A stretch of DNA of 64,000 nt, taken from positions 32,486-96,485 of the forward strand of contig JAQTZA010000006.1 of the NCBI GenBank assembly GCA_028687995.1. The letters run 5' to 3'. This stretch comes from Bacteroidales bacterium (GTDB taxonomy: Bacteria; Bacteroidota; Bacteroidia; Bacteroidales; UBA7332). The translations under genes and the position numbers were made by a program. Positions 32,068-42,244 of this stretch are shown here, one piece after another (position 1 is the first letter of the stretch; each line of letters opens with the position of its first letter). The notes under the pieces are model-generated. The model was not told the origin of the DNA and searched no databases. It was given only the letters and a program-made list of their open reading frames with translations.

Positions 32068-34569
32068 TTATTTTTCCGGTTGATAAATCGTTGTTACACT
32101 CTCTTTGTTTAAAAAGAAACATTTAGCTTTCAATATTTCTCCGTTATATTTTACAGGACACTGCCACAATCTATCAGTCGAGGTTGGTTCGCGACCATCA
32201 GTGGTGAAGCGTATTTGACCATTTTTGAGCGTCGTATTGGCGTAAATCGAATCATTTATTATTGTGATGCCGGGTTGCTCGATTCTGAAGTTGCAATTTT
32301 TTTTCGCTAAATAAGGTAGCTCGATCTCAGCTATCTTCGCCAGATAGTTCGCCAACGCTTTTTGATACAGTTGAGCCTCTCTTGTCGAATCATTTTCGGC
32401 TGCCCATGCCGGATAAGCGTTCCATCCTCGTTCTATCAAACCGAACATTTTTGGGAAAAGTGCATATTGTGCCCAATTCGCATTGGGAATATTCTCTGAA
32501 AAAAGTTCGCCCTGAACACCTTTTATCCTGGAAATGGCATTTTTATTCAATCTAGGCTTTCCTTTTTCCTGCAAGCGAAGGTTGTTTTTTTCTCCTTTAA
32601 AATTCGTTCGGTTCGATTTGTAGATGTCGAAAGGCAACATGTTAAACGAACTGACCTCATCTACAAATCCAGCCCAATAAAGACCTCTTTCGCAGGGATG
32701 TTTATTGTACGCCAAATCAAAATAGAAGTTGCTTACGTTGCATAATATGACGTTGTATCCGGCATTTGCCAAATTGTAAGGAATGACATCTCCGCCCCAT
32801 TCGGACACCGTATTCCAGCAGTAAACTCCGTCGGTGATGGTCTTTAAATCGGATTTCACACTCTCCTTTTTGGTTAATGCAATCTCTTGCCATCCGAGCA
32901 TTCTCAAGTGGTATGGTTGGAATATTGAATCCACTCTTTTGAAAAACCCAGATGAAAATTCCTCTTTCTTCAATCTATATTTCTCCTCCATTGACCGGAA
33001 AATAGGAGAACCTATCCATGCGCCATCCGGTACTTCATCACCACCAATATGGATATTCGAAAGAGGAATTTGTGCTTCGCGATAGATATCCACTATTTCA
33101 CTCGTTACTTTATTAATAAAACGATAGGTGGACGGTAACGCAATATTAACCACATTATCGGTGTATCCTTGGGCAGATTGATATTTCGACGAATCGGCAA
33201 AATCCGACAACAGGAACTCTTCTGCTTTTGCCGGATCAGTGGCAATGTATTTGTTGTAGCGGGCTTTCATACTGACGATAGCTGCACGAGCATGACCCGG
33301 AAAATCAATTTCCGGAATAACCGTTACGTGATGTTTTGCTGCAAATTGTAAGATTTCGATGAAATCCTGACGAGAATAAAATCCATTTCCGGACGATTGC
33401 GCATTCGTTGCCGACCAACCGCTGCCGAAAGCGGGAAACAGTGACGTCAATTCATCGTGTGTGTGTCCTCTTCTGGCTCCAATTTGCGTGAGCTCTTCGA
33501 GTCCCTTTATTTCGATGCGCCACCCTTCGTCGTCGGTTGCATGCAGATGCAAGGTGTTTATTTTGTAGGAAGAGAATAGCTCAATGAGCTTCATCAGTTC
33601 TTCTTTCGGCATAAAGTTCCGAGCAACATCAATCAATTGCCCGCGGTAAGCCAAATCAGGATAATCTGTGATGATGCAGTTGTCAAGTAGCTTCCCTTTT
33701 TTGAGAAGAGACAAAAATGTTTGTATTCCATCGAAAATGGCTATCGGTTGATTTCCCTGAATTAGAATCTCGTTGTGGTGAATTTGCAATCTGTAGTATT
33801 CTTTATTTCTGGAAGCAACGCTCGATGGTAGTTTTTCTAAGACGATTTTGAATGAACTATTTCCGTCGTTTTTTATTTGATAAAGCGAAAGCAGTTCGTC
33901 TCCCAGAATCTCCTGTTCATTTTTGAAAGCAGCGTTAAACACGATGTTAACACGCTCTTTTAAGGCTGTTTTACCTCCAAGAGATTGGTAGTTCTTCACT
34001 GAAGGTAGTATATCCTGGAATGCTAAATTTCCTTGACCGATCTCCTGATTTCGGGCAAATATTCTATCTCCTGAAGGATAAGGAAGCTCAGGAACCAGCG
34101 GTCGCGACCACTGATTTTCATTCGTAAATGGTACCACATCTATCGGAATGGAAACTGGTTCAGTCTCTTTCTTGTCTGTTGTCGTAACCCAATAAGCTCC
34201 GTTAGGAGCATGCGACTCTTTAATAAGACCATTCGTCGCCATAAAGGAGATAATGATTGAATCGTGAGGCGGAATCGGTTGATAGAAATTTGAGGGAGAA
34301 AGTTTGAAATAGTCGGCGTTAATTTTTGAAATCAAGACAGGTGCCTGCGAATCTTGTTTTATGGTTCGGGGCATTTGGTTGAAGTAAAGCGACCAATTGG
34401 CCGCAAGAGGCATCTCGGTGTTGTTTGTCAGCACAAAACGATTGGAGTAGTACCCTTTTACAATTCCGTTTACACCCATTTCCCACTTCAGAGAAACTGG
34501 TTCTATGCTATTTATAGTGAATGTTACCAGCAACCATATCCATGGAAGAATAAGAATCTTTCTAATCAT
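32068..34569 (-). CDS. Exo-beta-N-acetylhexosaminidase, GH20
   Basis: The 833-residue exported enzyme removes terminal beta-GlcNAc/GalNAc from glycans by substrate-assisted catalysis. It has a signal peptide, an N-terminal CHB/HEX-type beta domain and a GH20b alpha/beta domain. The catalytic barrel starts RGQLIDVARNFMPKEEL, with LHLHATDDEGWRIEI and the catalytic Asp-Glu pair in ISNIHIGGDEVPDGAWIG read as SNIHIGGDEVPDGAW (about residue 510). A C-terminal chitobiase-like sandwich (QIRFTTDGREPTSTDRLW) ends the protein. It belongs to the same operon as susC/D. Likely substrates are chitin-derived oligosaccharides, host N-glycans or peptidoglycan fragments. Confidence 0.94.
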   Translation of the reverse strand: MIRKILILPWIWLLVTFTINSIEPVSLKWEMGVNGIVKGYYSNRFVLTNNTEMPLAANWSLYFNQMPRTIKQDSQAPVLISKINADYFKLSPSNFYQPIPPHDSIIISFMATNGLIKESHAPNGAYWVTTTDKKETEPVSIPIDVVPFTNENQWSRPLVPELPYPSGDRIFARNQEIGQGNLAFQDILPSVKNYQSLGGKTALKERVNIVFNAAFKNEQEILGDELLSLYQIKNDGNSSFKIVLEKLPSSVASRNKEYYRLQIHHNEILIQGNQPIAIFDGIQTFLSLLKKGKLLDNCIITDYPDLAYRGQLIDVARNFMPKEELMKLIELFSSYKINTLHLHATDDEGWRIEIKGLEELTQIGARRGHTHDELTSLFPAFGSGWSATNAQSSGNGFYSRQDFIEILQFAAKHHVTVIPEIDFPGHARAAIVSMKARYNKYIATDPAKAEEFLLSDFADSSKYQSAQGYTDNVVNIALPSTYRFINKVTSEIVDIYREAQIPLSNIHIGGDEVPDGAWIGSPIFRSMEEKYRLKKEEFSSGFFKRVDSIFQPYHLRMLGWQEIALTKKESVKSDLKTITDGVYCWNTVSEWGGDVIPYNLANAGYNVILCNVSNFYFDLAYNKHPCERGLYWAGFVDEVSSFNMLPFDIYKSNRTNFKGEKNNLRLQEKGKPRLNKNAISRIKGVQGELFSENIPNANWAQYALFPKMFGLIERGWNAYPAWAAENDSTREAQLYQKALANYLAKIAEIELPYLAKKNCNFRIEQPGITIINDSIYANTTLKNGQIRFTTDGREPTSTDRLWQCPVKYNGEILKAKCFFLNKESVTTIYQPEK

Positions 34570-34575
34570 TGTGAT

Positions 34576-35529
34576 CTATTTTTTATTAGTCCAAAGTGAA
34601 GCTCCCAACTCGTATTTATTGGAGTTTATCTCGCTATTGTAATCTGATAATGAAGTGATTTCGGTGCCATTTCGGTCAGCAATATAGAGGTCGTAGCCAT
34701 TATTTTTTACTTTAGTGGCAGATAGGATTAACCAATTGTCGTCTATTGGGCACGCATCAGAAAGATCAAAATCAGGTTTGTTGAATGGGAGTTTTTCGGC
34801 TCTCAATCCACTGAAATAGCCATCAAACAGTTGATCGACTCCGTTGGTTTCTGAAGACGTGGCGGAGAAATAAAATTTATCGGAACTATAGGTAATGGGA
34901 TAATACTCCGCTATGTTCTGTCGATCATACAAGGCAGTTTCTTTTTTCGTCAACACATCGATGAGTACGATGGATGAGTTTTTCCCTGCACCTTTCGAAC
35001 AGACAATCTGCTTGTCGTCTTTCGAAAAATAAGGCATCGAGTATTCGGAGGAATGATTATCGGTCAGAACCTCAATTTGATTAGTCTGAAGATTGTATAT
35101 CGCAATTTGTCCGTCACGTTTGTAGGTGATGAGATGCCCGTCATGCGAAAACTTTGGATCTTCGTTGCGATGGATTTCTCCCGCAGTAAGATTGGTGGGT
35201 TGATGGGTTGTGTTTAATTGATAAAGAAACAAATCCCACTGATTGTTTGATATAGCCATAAAGGTGATGCTCTTTCCATCGGGTGAGAAATGAGCATTCA
35301 TAGTATTGGTAATAGACCAATTTTTACTAATGTTTTGTAATTGATTGTGAGAAAAATCATAAATGAATAACTCAGCATCCATCGCATCGTAGCTTGTGTA
35401 GCGATGAAAAGCCAATAACCCATCTATGAGTGGTAAGTTTTTGTTTTCGCTCACAGATTTACTGCATCCGTGATACAAAAATAAGAGCAAAAACAACAAG
35501 GGTAGTATGCGGTGTATGGGTATTAGCAT
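34576..35529 (-). CDS. TolB-like beta-propeller lipoprotein
   Basis: The product of about 317 residues has a lipobox (FLYHGCSKS). It then carries repeated WD40-like/PD40 blades, including NAHFSPDGKSITFMA, DPKFSHDGHLITYK and MPYFSKDDKQIVCSK, a pattern of about 40 residues typical of TolB propellers. I chose the ATG at 35529; the frame is open upstream to 35580, but that region forms the hairpin at 35548-35584. It lies between the susE/F-like and GH20 genes and may bind sugars or protein partners at the membrane. Confidence 0.78.
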   Translation of the reverse strand: MLIPIHRILPLLFLLLFLYHGCSKSVSENKNLPLIDGLLAFHRYTSYDAMDAELFIYDFSHNQLQNISKNWSITNTMNAHFSPDGKSITFMAISNNQWDLFLYQLNTTHQPTNLTAGEIHRNEDPKFSHDGHLITYKRDGQIAIYNLQTNQIEVLTDNHSSEYSMPYFSKDDKQIVCSKGAGKNSSIVLIDVLTKKETALYDRQNIAEYYPITYSSDKFYFSATSSETNGVDQLFDGYFSGLRAEKLPFNKPDFDLSDACPIDDNWLILSATKVKNNGYDLYIADRNGTEITSLSDYNSEINSNKYELGASLWTNKK

Positions 35530-35547
35530 GGTTATATAAAGTAAAAG

Positions 35548-35584
35548 GTCGGTGCTGCTTTGATGTAAATAAAACAGCACCGAC
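35548..35584 (-). terminator. Intercistronic hairpin between the sus genes and downstream genes
   Basis: GTCGGTGCTG (35548-35557) pairs perfectly with CAGCACCGAC (35575-35584) around a 17-base loop, 7 bases past the susE/F-like stop. The following U-tract is weak, so partial termination or 3'-end protection of the susCDE message is more likely than a full stop. Confidence 0.65.
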
Positions 35585-35590
35585 TGAAGG

Positions 35591-36946
35591 TTATTGTGTC
35601 ACTAAACGTTCAAACAAAATCTTGGTTTTTGGTAAACCTGCAGATACATCGACCGTTAGTCTGTAGAAACCAGGTACAAATCCAGTAGTACTCAGAATGT
35701 CAGCACTTGCGCCTCCTGCATACTTAATACCTTCGGCATCACCAGTGAATGATGTATCGTCGAAGACTGCCATGTCTGCCGACCAGGTTCTGTTGCTGTA
35801 GAGTTGAAGGTCGAAATCTCCCCAATCGTGTGTATTTACCAAATAAACCTGAGCCTGATATTTACTGCCGCCAATGGGTCGGAAGTATGCTAATTGAGCA
35901 GGATCGTCAAGATCCCATCCGATGGAGTTGAATCCTGTATTCCAAACGAATGAAGAGTTGAAACCGTGGCCCACACCCCACAAACATTTAGGATACACAT
36001 CGTTCATGCGATTCACCCAGAAATATTTGTATTTCAAGGAGTAATAGACATCCCAATCACCTGTTTCGCCTGTAAATGTAAATTTCTTGGTTGTGGCGTT
36101 GTAAGTGAAGAAATCGCGATTATACTGAAGTTCAGGATTATCGATGCCTGTAATGTCGAACTCTTCGTTTTTCACAAAACTTACTTTTGAATAGAAATAA
36201 CTGCCATTGCCCGAGAATGTTTTATTTTTCACCACAAGTGTTACCTCTTGTCCTTCAACGCTAACCTTAAAAGTTTCGGCATCAAAAATGATTCGACTGA
36301 CCAACCATGTTGGGAACGAAATATTCATATCACTGCCAAAACGGTCGGTAATCAGTGCGTTGTTTGCCGATTGACCAGCTCCCCAAATAAACGAGGCTGT
36401 TTCCAGATCATTACCAGTGGCTACTTTGGCTGTAAAAATAGATTTGTAGCTACCCTCTTCCGATGCGTATTGTGATGTGCCCGTTATTTTAGCCAATTTC
36501 ACATCGGCTCCCCCGCTTTTTAAATAGAGAGTGTCGGGCAAAATAGGTCTTTTCAGCGTAATGTTTTTGGTAACTGTTACTTCGTTTCCATCCACATTGA
36601 TTAGTGTAAATTTCACATCTACCGCTTTCCCATCTTTTACATTCGGTAGAAATGGAAAATCGAGAACTTCGTTCGTCAAACTAACACTGTTCCCTTTTGT
36701 ACGGATAGATTTGTGCAGAAACACATTTGCTCCATCCTTCACTTCTACCTCGAGAGTGGATAGTGGTGTTACTGCATCGGCAACATTGGCGCTAAAATTG
36801 ATAGCTCCTGGTACTGAAAGCTCCGATCCTGTATTTATGGTGACCGAATTGATGGCCGGAACAGAGTATCGCACCGGATCATTTTTGGTACAGCCCCAAC
36901 CCAGCAATAGGGTTAAAAGCAATATATAATTAGCTCTTTTTTTCAT
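35591..36946 (-). CDS. SusE/SusF-like glycan-binding lipoprotein
   Basis: The 451-residue lipoprotein has a lipobox (LGWGCTKND) and an N-terminal Ig-like domain (INSVTINTGSELSVPGAINFSA). Beta-rich modules follow, and the C-terminal region contains VYYSLKYKYFWVN and FYRLTVDVSAGLPKTKILFE. It sits directly after susD, where SusE/F-type proteins are normally found. Those proteins bind starch or other glycans at the cell surface. The name is by position and architecture. The binding sites are not identifiable by eye. Confidence 0.8.
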   Translation of the reverse strand: MKKRANYILLLTLLLGWGCTKNDPVRYSVPAINSVTINTGSELSVPGAINFSANVADAVTPLSTLEVEVKDGANVFLHKSIRTKGNSVSLTNEVLDFPFLPNVKDGKAVDVKFTLINVDGNEVTVTKNITLKRPILPDTLYLKSGGADVKLAKITGTSQYASEEGSYKSIFTAKVATGNDLETASFIWGAGQSANNALITDRFGSDMNISFPTWLVSRIIFDAETFKVSVEGQEVTLVVKNKTFSGNGSYFYSKVSFVKNEEFDITGIDNPELQYNRDFFTYNATTKKFTFTGETGDWDVYYSLKYKYFWVNRMNDVYPKCLWGVGHGFNSSFVWNTGFNSIGWDLDDPAQLAYFRPIGGSKYQAQVYLVNTHDWGDFDLQLYSNRTWSADMAVFDDTSFTGDAEGIKYAGGASADILSTTGFVPGFYRLTVDVSAGLPKTKILFERLVTQ

Positions 36947-36974
36947 CGTATTTCTTTCTTAAAGGTTCGTATAA

Positions 36975-38435
36975 TTAATAACCTGCATTTTGAGTCAGAT
37001 TTGGATTTTTATCCTTCTCAGTTTGTGGTATTGGCAATAGGATTGCGGTTGATTTCACTCCTTTTTTGATGAATAGATTGCCATTTTTATCCTTGTGTTT
37101 GCTCATCACAGCCACCACACGGTCGTTGCGTTGAAGATCAAACCAGCGTTGAGCCTCTAATACCAACTCCAATTGACGTTCGTTTTCAACCGCCAATCGG
37201 GCATCTGCTTGACTCATTGCTGTATTAAGAGCGCCTATTCCAGCACGAGTTCTGATGGTGTTGACAATAGCCATAGCAGAACTTACATTATTCATTTCCA
37301 CCAATGCTTCTGCTTTGAGCAATAAAATATCAGCTAAGCGAATCAGAATAATGTCTGAGCTTTTCTCCCGTATTTTGTAAGCAAACGGATAGTTCTTGGA
37401 TGGATAAAAAGCTTCGTAAGGTGCTTCCTTGAAAATAAATGAGGAGGCATAGCGTTTGTCACCTTGCTCATATTTACCCAACAATTCGTGTGTGGGCGTG
37501 CAATAGCGTCTCCAGGTCACCGACCCGTCGTCTTCTTTGAGCAACACCCAGTATGCCCAGTTTGGCGATTCGCTGGTGAAGTATATTTCGAAGATCGATT
37601 CGTTAGTGAACTTGTTATCAGCATTCCATAGAGCGTCAAACTCTGGTTCCAATTGATAACCTTCGCCAATCACTTTGTCGCAGTAGCTTACCACTTTGCT
37701 GTAGTCGCGAGATGCTTTCGTTCCTCGGGTGGCATATACTTTTGCCAATAATGCTTCTGTAGCGCCTTTAGTAGCTTTGAATGCTCCGTGACTGACCGAT
37801 GGCAGAACGGCTTCTGCTTCTGTCAGATCTTTGATGATCTGATCGTAAATCACGTCACTTTTCGTACGCGCTGGATAGAAGAGAGGATACACTTCATCGA
37901 TGTTTTGCGATGTGATTGGAGGCACAAGGCTCAAAAGAGTTGGGGCATCACCCCATAATCTAACGATATCGAAATAGGCATACGCACGGATGAATTTTGC
38001 CTCAGCGATGATTTGTTGTTTGTCAGCATCTGTAATAGTGCCGGCAGTCATCAATTTGGTATTTTCGATCACAGTGGTAGCGCTACCAGCCATGCCGTAG
38101 TACTCTTCCCAATCGAGTCCCACTTTGAAATTCAGTGGACTGATCGATACGTTGTCAAACTCTTCTGCTGCTACTTCATCAGACCCCAAATAGCAGTTGT
38201 CAGATTGAATATCGTTCAGCACGAAGTTTTCCAATTGGAAGATATCTTGTTTGAATTTTGAATAGGCTCCGTTGAGGTCACCTTGAGCGTCGGACAAACT
38301 CTTGTATTTTGATTCCAACGTGCCAACAGCTTTCTCTTCACTTGTGAAGTCAGATAACGGTTGTTTGTTGATGAAATCTTCGCACGAAGAAAGGAGTACC
38401 GTCGCAAGAATGAATATACTAAATTTAGTTTTCAT
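36975..38435 (-). CDS. SusD/RagB-type glycan-binding lipoprotein
   Basis: The 486-residue lipoprotein forms the lid of the SusC transporter. The lipobox is LSSCEDFINKQPLSDF, and the PL[ST]-D start is typical of SusD. The helix-rich TPR-like body includes AEAKFIRAYAYFDIVRLWGD and IRTRAGIGALNTAMSQ. The C-terminal signature ENERQLELVLEAQRWFDLQR is the classical SusD box. It follows susC by 18 bases and precedes a susE/F-like gene. Confidence 0.95.
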   Translation of the reverse strand: MKTKFSIFILATVLLSSCEDFINKQPLSDFTSEEKAVGTLESKYKSLSDAQGDLNGAYSKFKQDIFQLENFVLNDIQSDNCYLGSDEVAAEEFDNVSISPLNFKVGLDWEEYYGMAGSATTVIENTKLMTAGTITDADKQQIIAEAKFIRAYAYFDIVRLWGDAPTLLSLVPPITSQNIDEVYPLFYPARTKSDVIYDQIIKDLTEAEAVLPSVSHGAFKATKGATEALLAKVYATRGTKASRDYSKVVSYCDKVIGEGYQLEPEFDALWNADNKFTNESIFEIYFTSESPNWAYWVLLKEDDGSVTWRRYCTPTHELLGKYEQGDKRYASSFIFKEAPYEAFYPSKNYPFAYKIREKSSDIILIRLADILLLKAEALVEMNNVSSAMAIVNTIRTRAGIGALNTAMSQADARLAVENERQLELVLEAQRWFDLQRNDRVVAVMSKHKDKNGNLFIKKGVKSTAILLPIPQTEKDKNPNLTQNAGY

Positions 38436-38453
38436 AATTGTTTGTATAATAAG

Positions 38454-41400
38454 TTAGAATTCAACATTTACCCCACAAATGAAGGCTTTTGATTGAGGAT
38501 ACGTTCCATAATCGACACCCAATGCTGTGGCACTGTTTCCATAGGCATTTACTTCAGGGTCGTATCCTTTGTATTTTGTCCAAGTCACAATGTTTTGAGC
38601 GGTGAAATAGGGTTGAACTTTGCCAATTTTGTATTTTCTCAAGAACGATGATTTGAAATTATAAGAGAGCGTTACATTCTTAATTCTTAAATAAGAGCCA
38701 TCTTCTACAAAACGGGTAGAGTTGTTGATGTTATCTACGTTCCCCGCTTTCGGCATATCGGTCTCTTGACCGGGACGCACCCAACGTCTCAATACATCTA
38801 CCGACTGATTACGGAAATCTTTCATTCCTTCAATATCAATCCGAGTGGCATTGAAAATATCGTTGCCTTCACTGCCTTGTAAGAAGATAGAAAGATCAAA
38901 TCCTTTGTAGCTAAAGCTGTTGGTGAACCCATAAATATACTTAGGTTGAGCGTTGCCAATCACGGTTCTGTCTTCTGGATCGGTGATTCCGTTTTTGTTT
39001 AGGTCAGCATATATGAGATTACCGGTTTCTGGATCAACCCCTTGCGATACATATCCGTAGAAAGAACCCAACGGCAATCCTTCTTTCAGAATGATAGCAT
39101 TTTGATTGGTCTCGTACATTGGTGCATAGAAATAGACTTTACTCAATCCTAATTTTGTCAATTTATTTCGGTTGAATGAGATATTAAAGTCTGAATTCCA
39201 TTTGAATTTTCCGGTCAAATTATGTGTTGTCAATGCAAATTCCAATCCTTTGTTTTCCATTTCTCCATCGTTACGGGTAATTCCACCGGGCAGATTGCTA
39301 CTGCTTGGTAAGGATACGGTAAGCAACAGATCTGTGGTTTTTTTGTAGTAGGCATCTGCGGTGAAAAGTATTCTCGAATCGAACATCGATAGATCGATAC
39401 CTATGTTGTTCTGAGTTGTTTTCTCCCATGTTAGATTTGGATTTGCTGCCGAATATTGCGAAATAGCATATCCCGGTAAATTGTTGTCGGTGGTAGGTGG
39501 TACTCGGGTGGCGCTGTATTGTGCTAAATAGGCATAATTGCCAATTCCATTTTGGTTACCATTCATCCCCCAACCGGCACGGATTTTTAAGTCGTTAATC
39601 ACCTCTTTGGTTCCTTCCATAAATTTTTCAGACGAGATTCTCCAACCGGCAGATACAGAAGGGAAAATACCCCATCTTTTGCCGGGTGCAAATCGAGATG
39701 AACCATCTGAACGTACGTTGGCAGTCAACAAATAGCGACTATCGTAGTTGTATGATGCCCGACCGATAAACGAAGCCAAAGCCCATTCGGTAGCCGTCGA
39801 CCATGTTTCGTTTTTCGTAATTTGATTGGCTGAACTCGCGGTGTGCAAATTTGGATAACTTGGCATCAAGTCGATACCTGCCAACTGACTCGCTTCGTAT
39901 TTCGAATTCTGGATAGTAGAACCGCCTAACAACGATATATTGTGGTTCTCAATTTGGGCATCGTATGTCAATAGATTCTCCAATATCCATTCAAAGTTTT
40001 TGGCAAATCCTTCTTGCACAATCCCTTTTGTGTTTCGTCCGTCAACGGTCGAAAGTGGATCTAAGTAATAGTTGTGTTTGGTATTCGTCAAATCTAATCC
40101 GAAGTTACTTTTGAAATTCAACCCTTTGTAGAGTGTGATGTTCATATTCATTGCTCCAATCATCCGGTCTTGAATGTTTGTTTGATCGGCCTGATTGGCT
40201 GCCATTGGGTTCGGTATGCGAGCACCATAAGCATCTTCATCGTATTGGGTAGGATCGGTCGGACTCCACACTTGCATAAAAGGAGGAGTGTTAATCACCG
40301 ATAAAATTGACCCTGCACGCATCGAGCTTCTGTTTTCGTACACCTCACGACCTTCGTTGTGTGTATAAGACATATTCAATCCAATCTTCATCCAGTCGGT
40401 TTGTTGACTTTCGAGGTTGGTTCTGAATGAATAGCGGTTGAAGTTGGATTTATTCACAATTCCTTTTTCGCCCATGTAACCCCCCGAAATGAAATAGAGT
40501 AATTTGTCAGTTCCTTTCGAAACCGATAGCTGATAGCTTTGGTTAGTTCCAGTTTTGAAAAATTCTTTTGTCCAATCGGTATAGCGAGTCTCTTCTGCTG
40601 GAATAGTAGGAATGGCAGTAGTGCTAGCACTCAATTCGGTCATCAGTTTTTTGTATTGCTCTGTGTTGAGCGCTTTGAGCTCTTTGCCCAACGACGATAC
40701 TCCGAAATAAGAACTAAATTTTACCAATGCAGCACCATTTGTTCCTCTTTTGGTGGTGATCAAGACCACGCCGTTTGCTGAACGTGCACCATAGATAGCC
40801 GCCGAAGAGGCATCTTTCAAAATCTGCATACTCTCAATATCGTTGGGACTCAAGTGAGAAATATTGTCTGTCGGAATACCATCCACCACATATAGCGGTT
40901 CGTTATCAGCGTTTACTGAGGTCGATCCACGCACACGGATAGAGAGTCCCGCTCCCGGTTGTCCCGATGGTTGCACCACTTGCACCCCAGCCGCCTTACC
41001 TTGTATAGCCTGAATGGCCGATGTCATCGGGCGCTCTTCGATATCGGTCGTCGATACTACCGACACAGCCGTCGTGATGTCTTTTCTTTTCACCGAACCG
41101 TATCCAATCACGACAATCTCTTCCAGATTTTTCGAATCTTCTTGCAAAACGATGCGTAACGATGTGCGATTCGGATTCAGGATAATTGTTTGAGAAATAC
41201 AACCCAAATAGGTTATCTCCAATTTGCTGTTTGTGGCAGTCTCGATAGAGAAATTTCCATCTATGTCGGAAATTGTGCCTTTGTCTCCACGTACAAAAAT
41301 GTTTGCGCCGATAATGGGTACACCTTTTTCGTCTGTCACCTTACCCGTGAATTTCTTGTGTGTGTTTTTGAATTCAGTTTTGCTCTTATCGACTAGCACA

Positions 41401-41717
41401 ATCAGGTTTTTGTTTGCTTTATCGAAGCTAAAACTGATGTTTGTGCCATCAAAGAGTTGGTGAAGCACCGTTTCGATGGGTGCATTCGTCACCTCGATAG
41501 ACGATTTCTTATTTAAATCATCCAACCCTTCGTTGTAGAAAAACTGATACTTGCTGCTCAGTTCTATCTTCTTTAATACGGAGCGAAGCGATTGATTTTT
41601 CTCATTCAGAGAGATCTGCGCTAAACTGGTGGTGACTACACCAAACATCAGTACCACTGCAATGCCTATTCGTTGCATTACCCTCACTGAAGCCCGTTTT
41701 GGTTTTAAATGTTTCAT
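38454..41717 (-). CDS. SusC-type TonB-dependent transporter with an N-terminal STN domain
   Basis: The 1087-residue outer-membrane protein has a signal peptide and an STN domain (about 35-110; SLNEKNQSLRSVLKKIE) of the kind that talks to FecR anti-sigma factors. A carboxypeptidase-regulatory domain (KVTDEKGVPIIGANIFVRG) and a TonB plug (LYVVDGIPTDNI, then ASSAAIYGARSANGVVLITT) follow. The rest is the 22-strand barrel. Transport of oligosaccharides with SusD is expected. The STN domain implies signalling to an ECF sigma/FecR pair such as the one at 47574-49282, now 5.9 kb away across the toxin island. It is the first gene of the PUL. Confidence 0.95.
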   Translation of the reverse strand: MKHLKPKRASVRVMQRIGIAVVLMFGVVTTSLAQISLNEKNQSLRSVLKKIELSSKYQFFYNEGLDDLNKKSSIEVTNAPIETVLHQLFDGTNISFSFDKANKNLIVLVDKSKTEFKNTHKKFTGKVTDEKGVPIIGANIFVRGDKGTISDIDGNFSIETATNSKLEITYLGCISQTIILNPNRTSLRIVLQEDSKNLEEIVVIGYGSVKRKDITTAVSVVSTTDIEERPMTSAIQAIQGKAAGVQVVQPSGQPGAGLSIRVRGSTSVNADNEPLYVVDGIPTDNISHLSPNDIESMQILKDASSAAIYGARSANGVVLITTKRGTNGAALVKFSSYFGVSSLGKELKALNTEQYKKLMTELSASTTAIPTIPAEETRYTDWTKEFFKTGTNQSYQLSVSKGTDKLLYFISGGYMGEKGIVNKSNFNRYSFRTNLESQQTDWMKIGLNMSYTHNEGREVYENRSSMRAGSILSVINTPPFMQVWSPTDPTQYDEDAYGARIPNPMAANQADQTNIQDRMIGAMNMNITLYKGLNFKSNFGLDLTNTKHNYYLDPLSTVDGRNTKGIVQEGFAKNFEWILENLLTYDAQIENHNISLLGGSTIQNSKYEASQLAGIDLMPSYPNLHTASSANQITKNETWSTATEWALASFIGRASYNYDSRYLLTANVRSDGSSRFAPGKRWGIFPSVSAGWRISSEKFMEGTKEVINDLKIRAGWGMNGNQNGIGNYAYLAQYSATRVPPTTDNNLPGYAISQYSAANPNLTWEKTTQNNIGIDLSMFDSRILFTADAYYKKTTDLLLTVSLPSSSNLPGGITRNDGEMENKGLEFALTTHNLTGKFKWNSDFNISFNRNKLTKLGLSKVYFYAPMYETNQNAIILKEGLPLGSFYGYVSQGVDPETGNLIYADLNKNGITDPEDRTVIGNAQPKYIYGFTNSFSYKGFDLSIFLQGSEGNDIFNATRIDIEGMKDFRNQSVDVLRRWVRPGQETDMPKAGNVDNINNSTRFVEDGSYLRIKNVTLSYNFKSSFLRKYKIGKVQPYFTAQNIVTWTKYKGYDPEVNAYGNSATALGVDYGTYPQSKAFICGVNVEF

Positions 41718-41928
41718 AAATTGTTCATAGATTAATTAATAATTAATTGTTTCAGAAACCAAGGTGGCATTCGAATTGTATGCATTTTCATCTTCTGCCT
41801 TTGTAAGTAATACAACTAAGTGACGTGCAATCCTTTAATCTATTTGTATTTATTAACTATCATTAACGTTTTCGGATCAGGTGTAAAGGTAGTCTTTGTG
41901 AATGTCGTTTGGTGTTAATGGCTCTTGT

Positions 41929-42222
41929 TTTAACTATGATGGAGTGGCTCCACGTGATGAAAAGCAGGGTGCTGTTTTGATTTTGCAGGAGCGAGAGATG
42001 AGTTTTCAGTTTGGACAATCAATCTTTGTAGCAGCAAAATGTATATTGCAGTTCGAAGAACTGAAACTGCCGTCACGAAAATGTAAACCGCAGGATGGAG
42101 ATTTAAAGTCGCAGGTATGAAAATGTAAACCGCAGGACGGAAAATGTAAGTCGCAGGAGCAAAATTTAAAACCGCAGGAGCAAGATTTAAAGTCGCAGGT
42201 ATGAGAATGTAAACCGTAGGAG
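41929..42222. repeat. Second exact 21-bp array, about 14 units
   Basis: Conserved GCAGG cores recur at fixed steps of 21 bases (for example at 41964, 41985, 42195 and between). The seven units at 42076-42222 are close to GAAAATGTAAACCGCAGG plus three bases. Older, eroded units extend left to about 41929. On the minus strand one frame stays open across the array (41930-42259) and reads as heptapeptides such as IPATLNL, APAVLNF, APATYIF and RPAVYIF. The array lies upstream of susC, in a gap with no other gene. Confidence 0.88.
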
Positions 42223-42244
42223 GCTCATCGGGTTTTGCAGAATC

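Noticed and set aside
41929-42222. CRISPR-like array
   Set aside because: Same reason: no spacers between the 21-base units and no cas genes.
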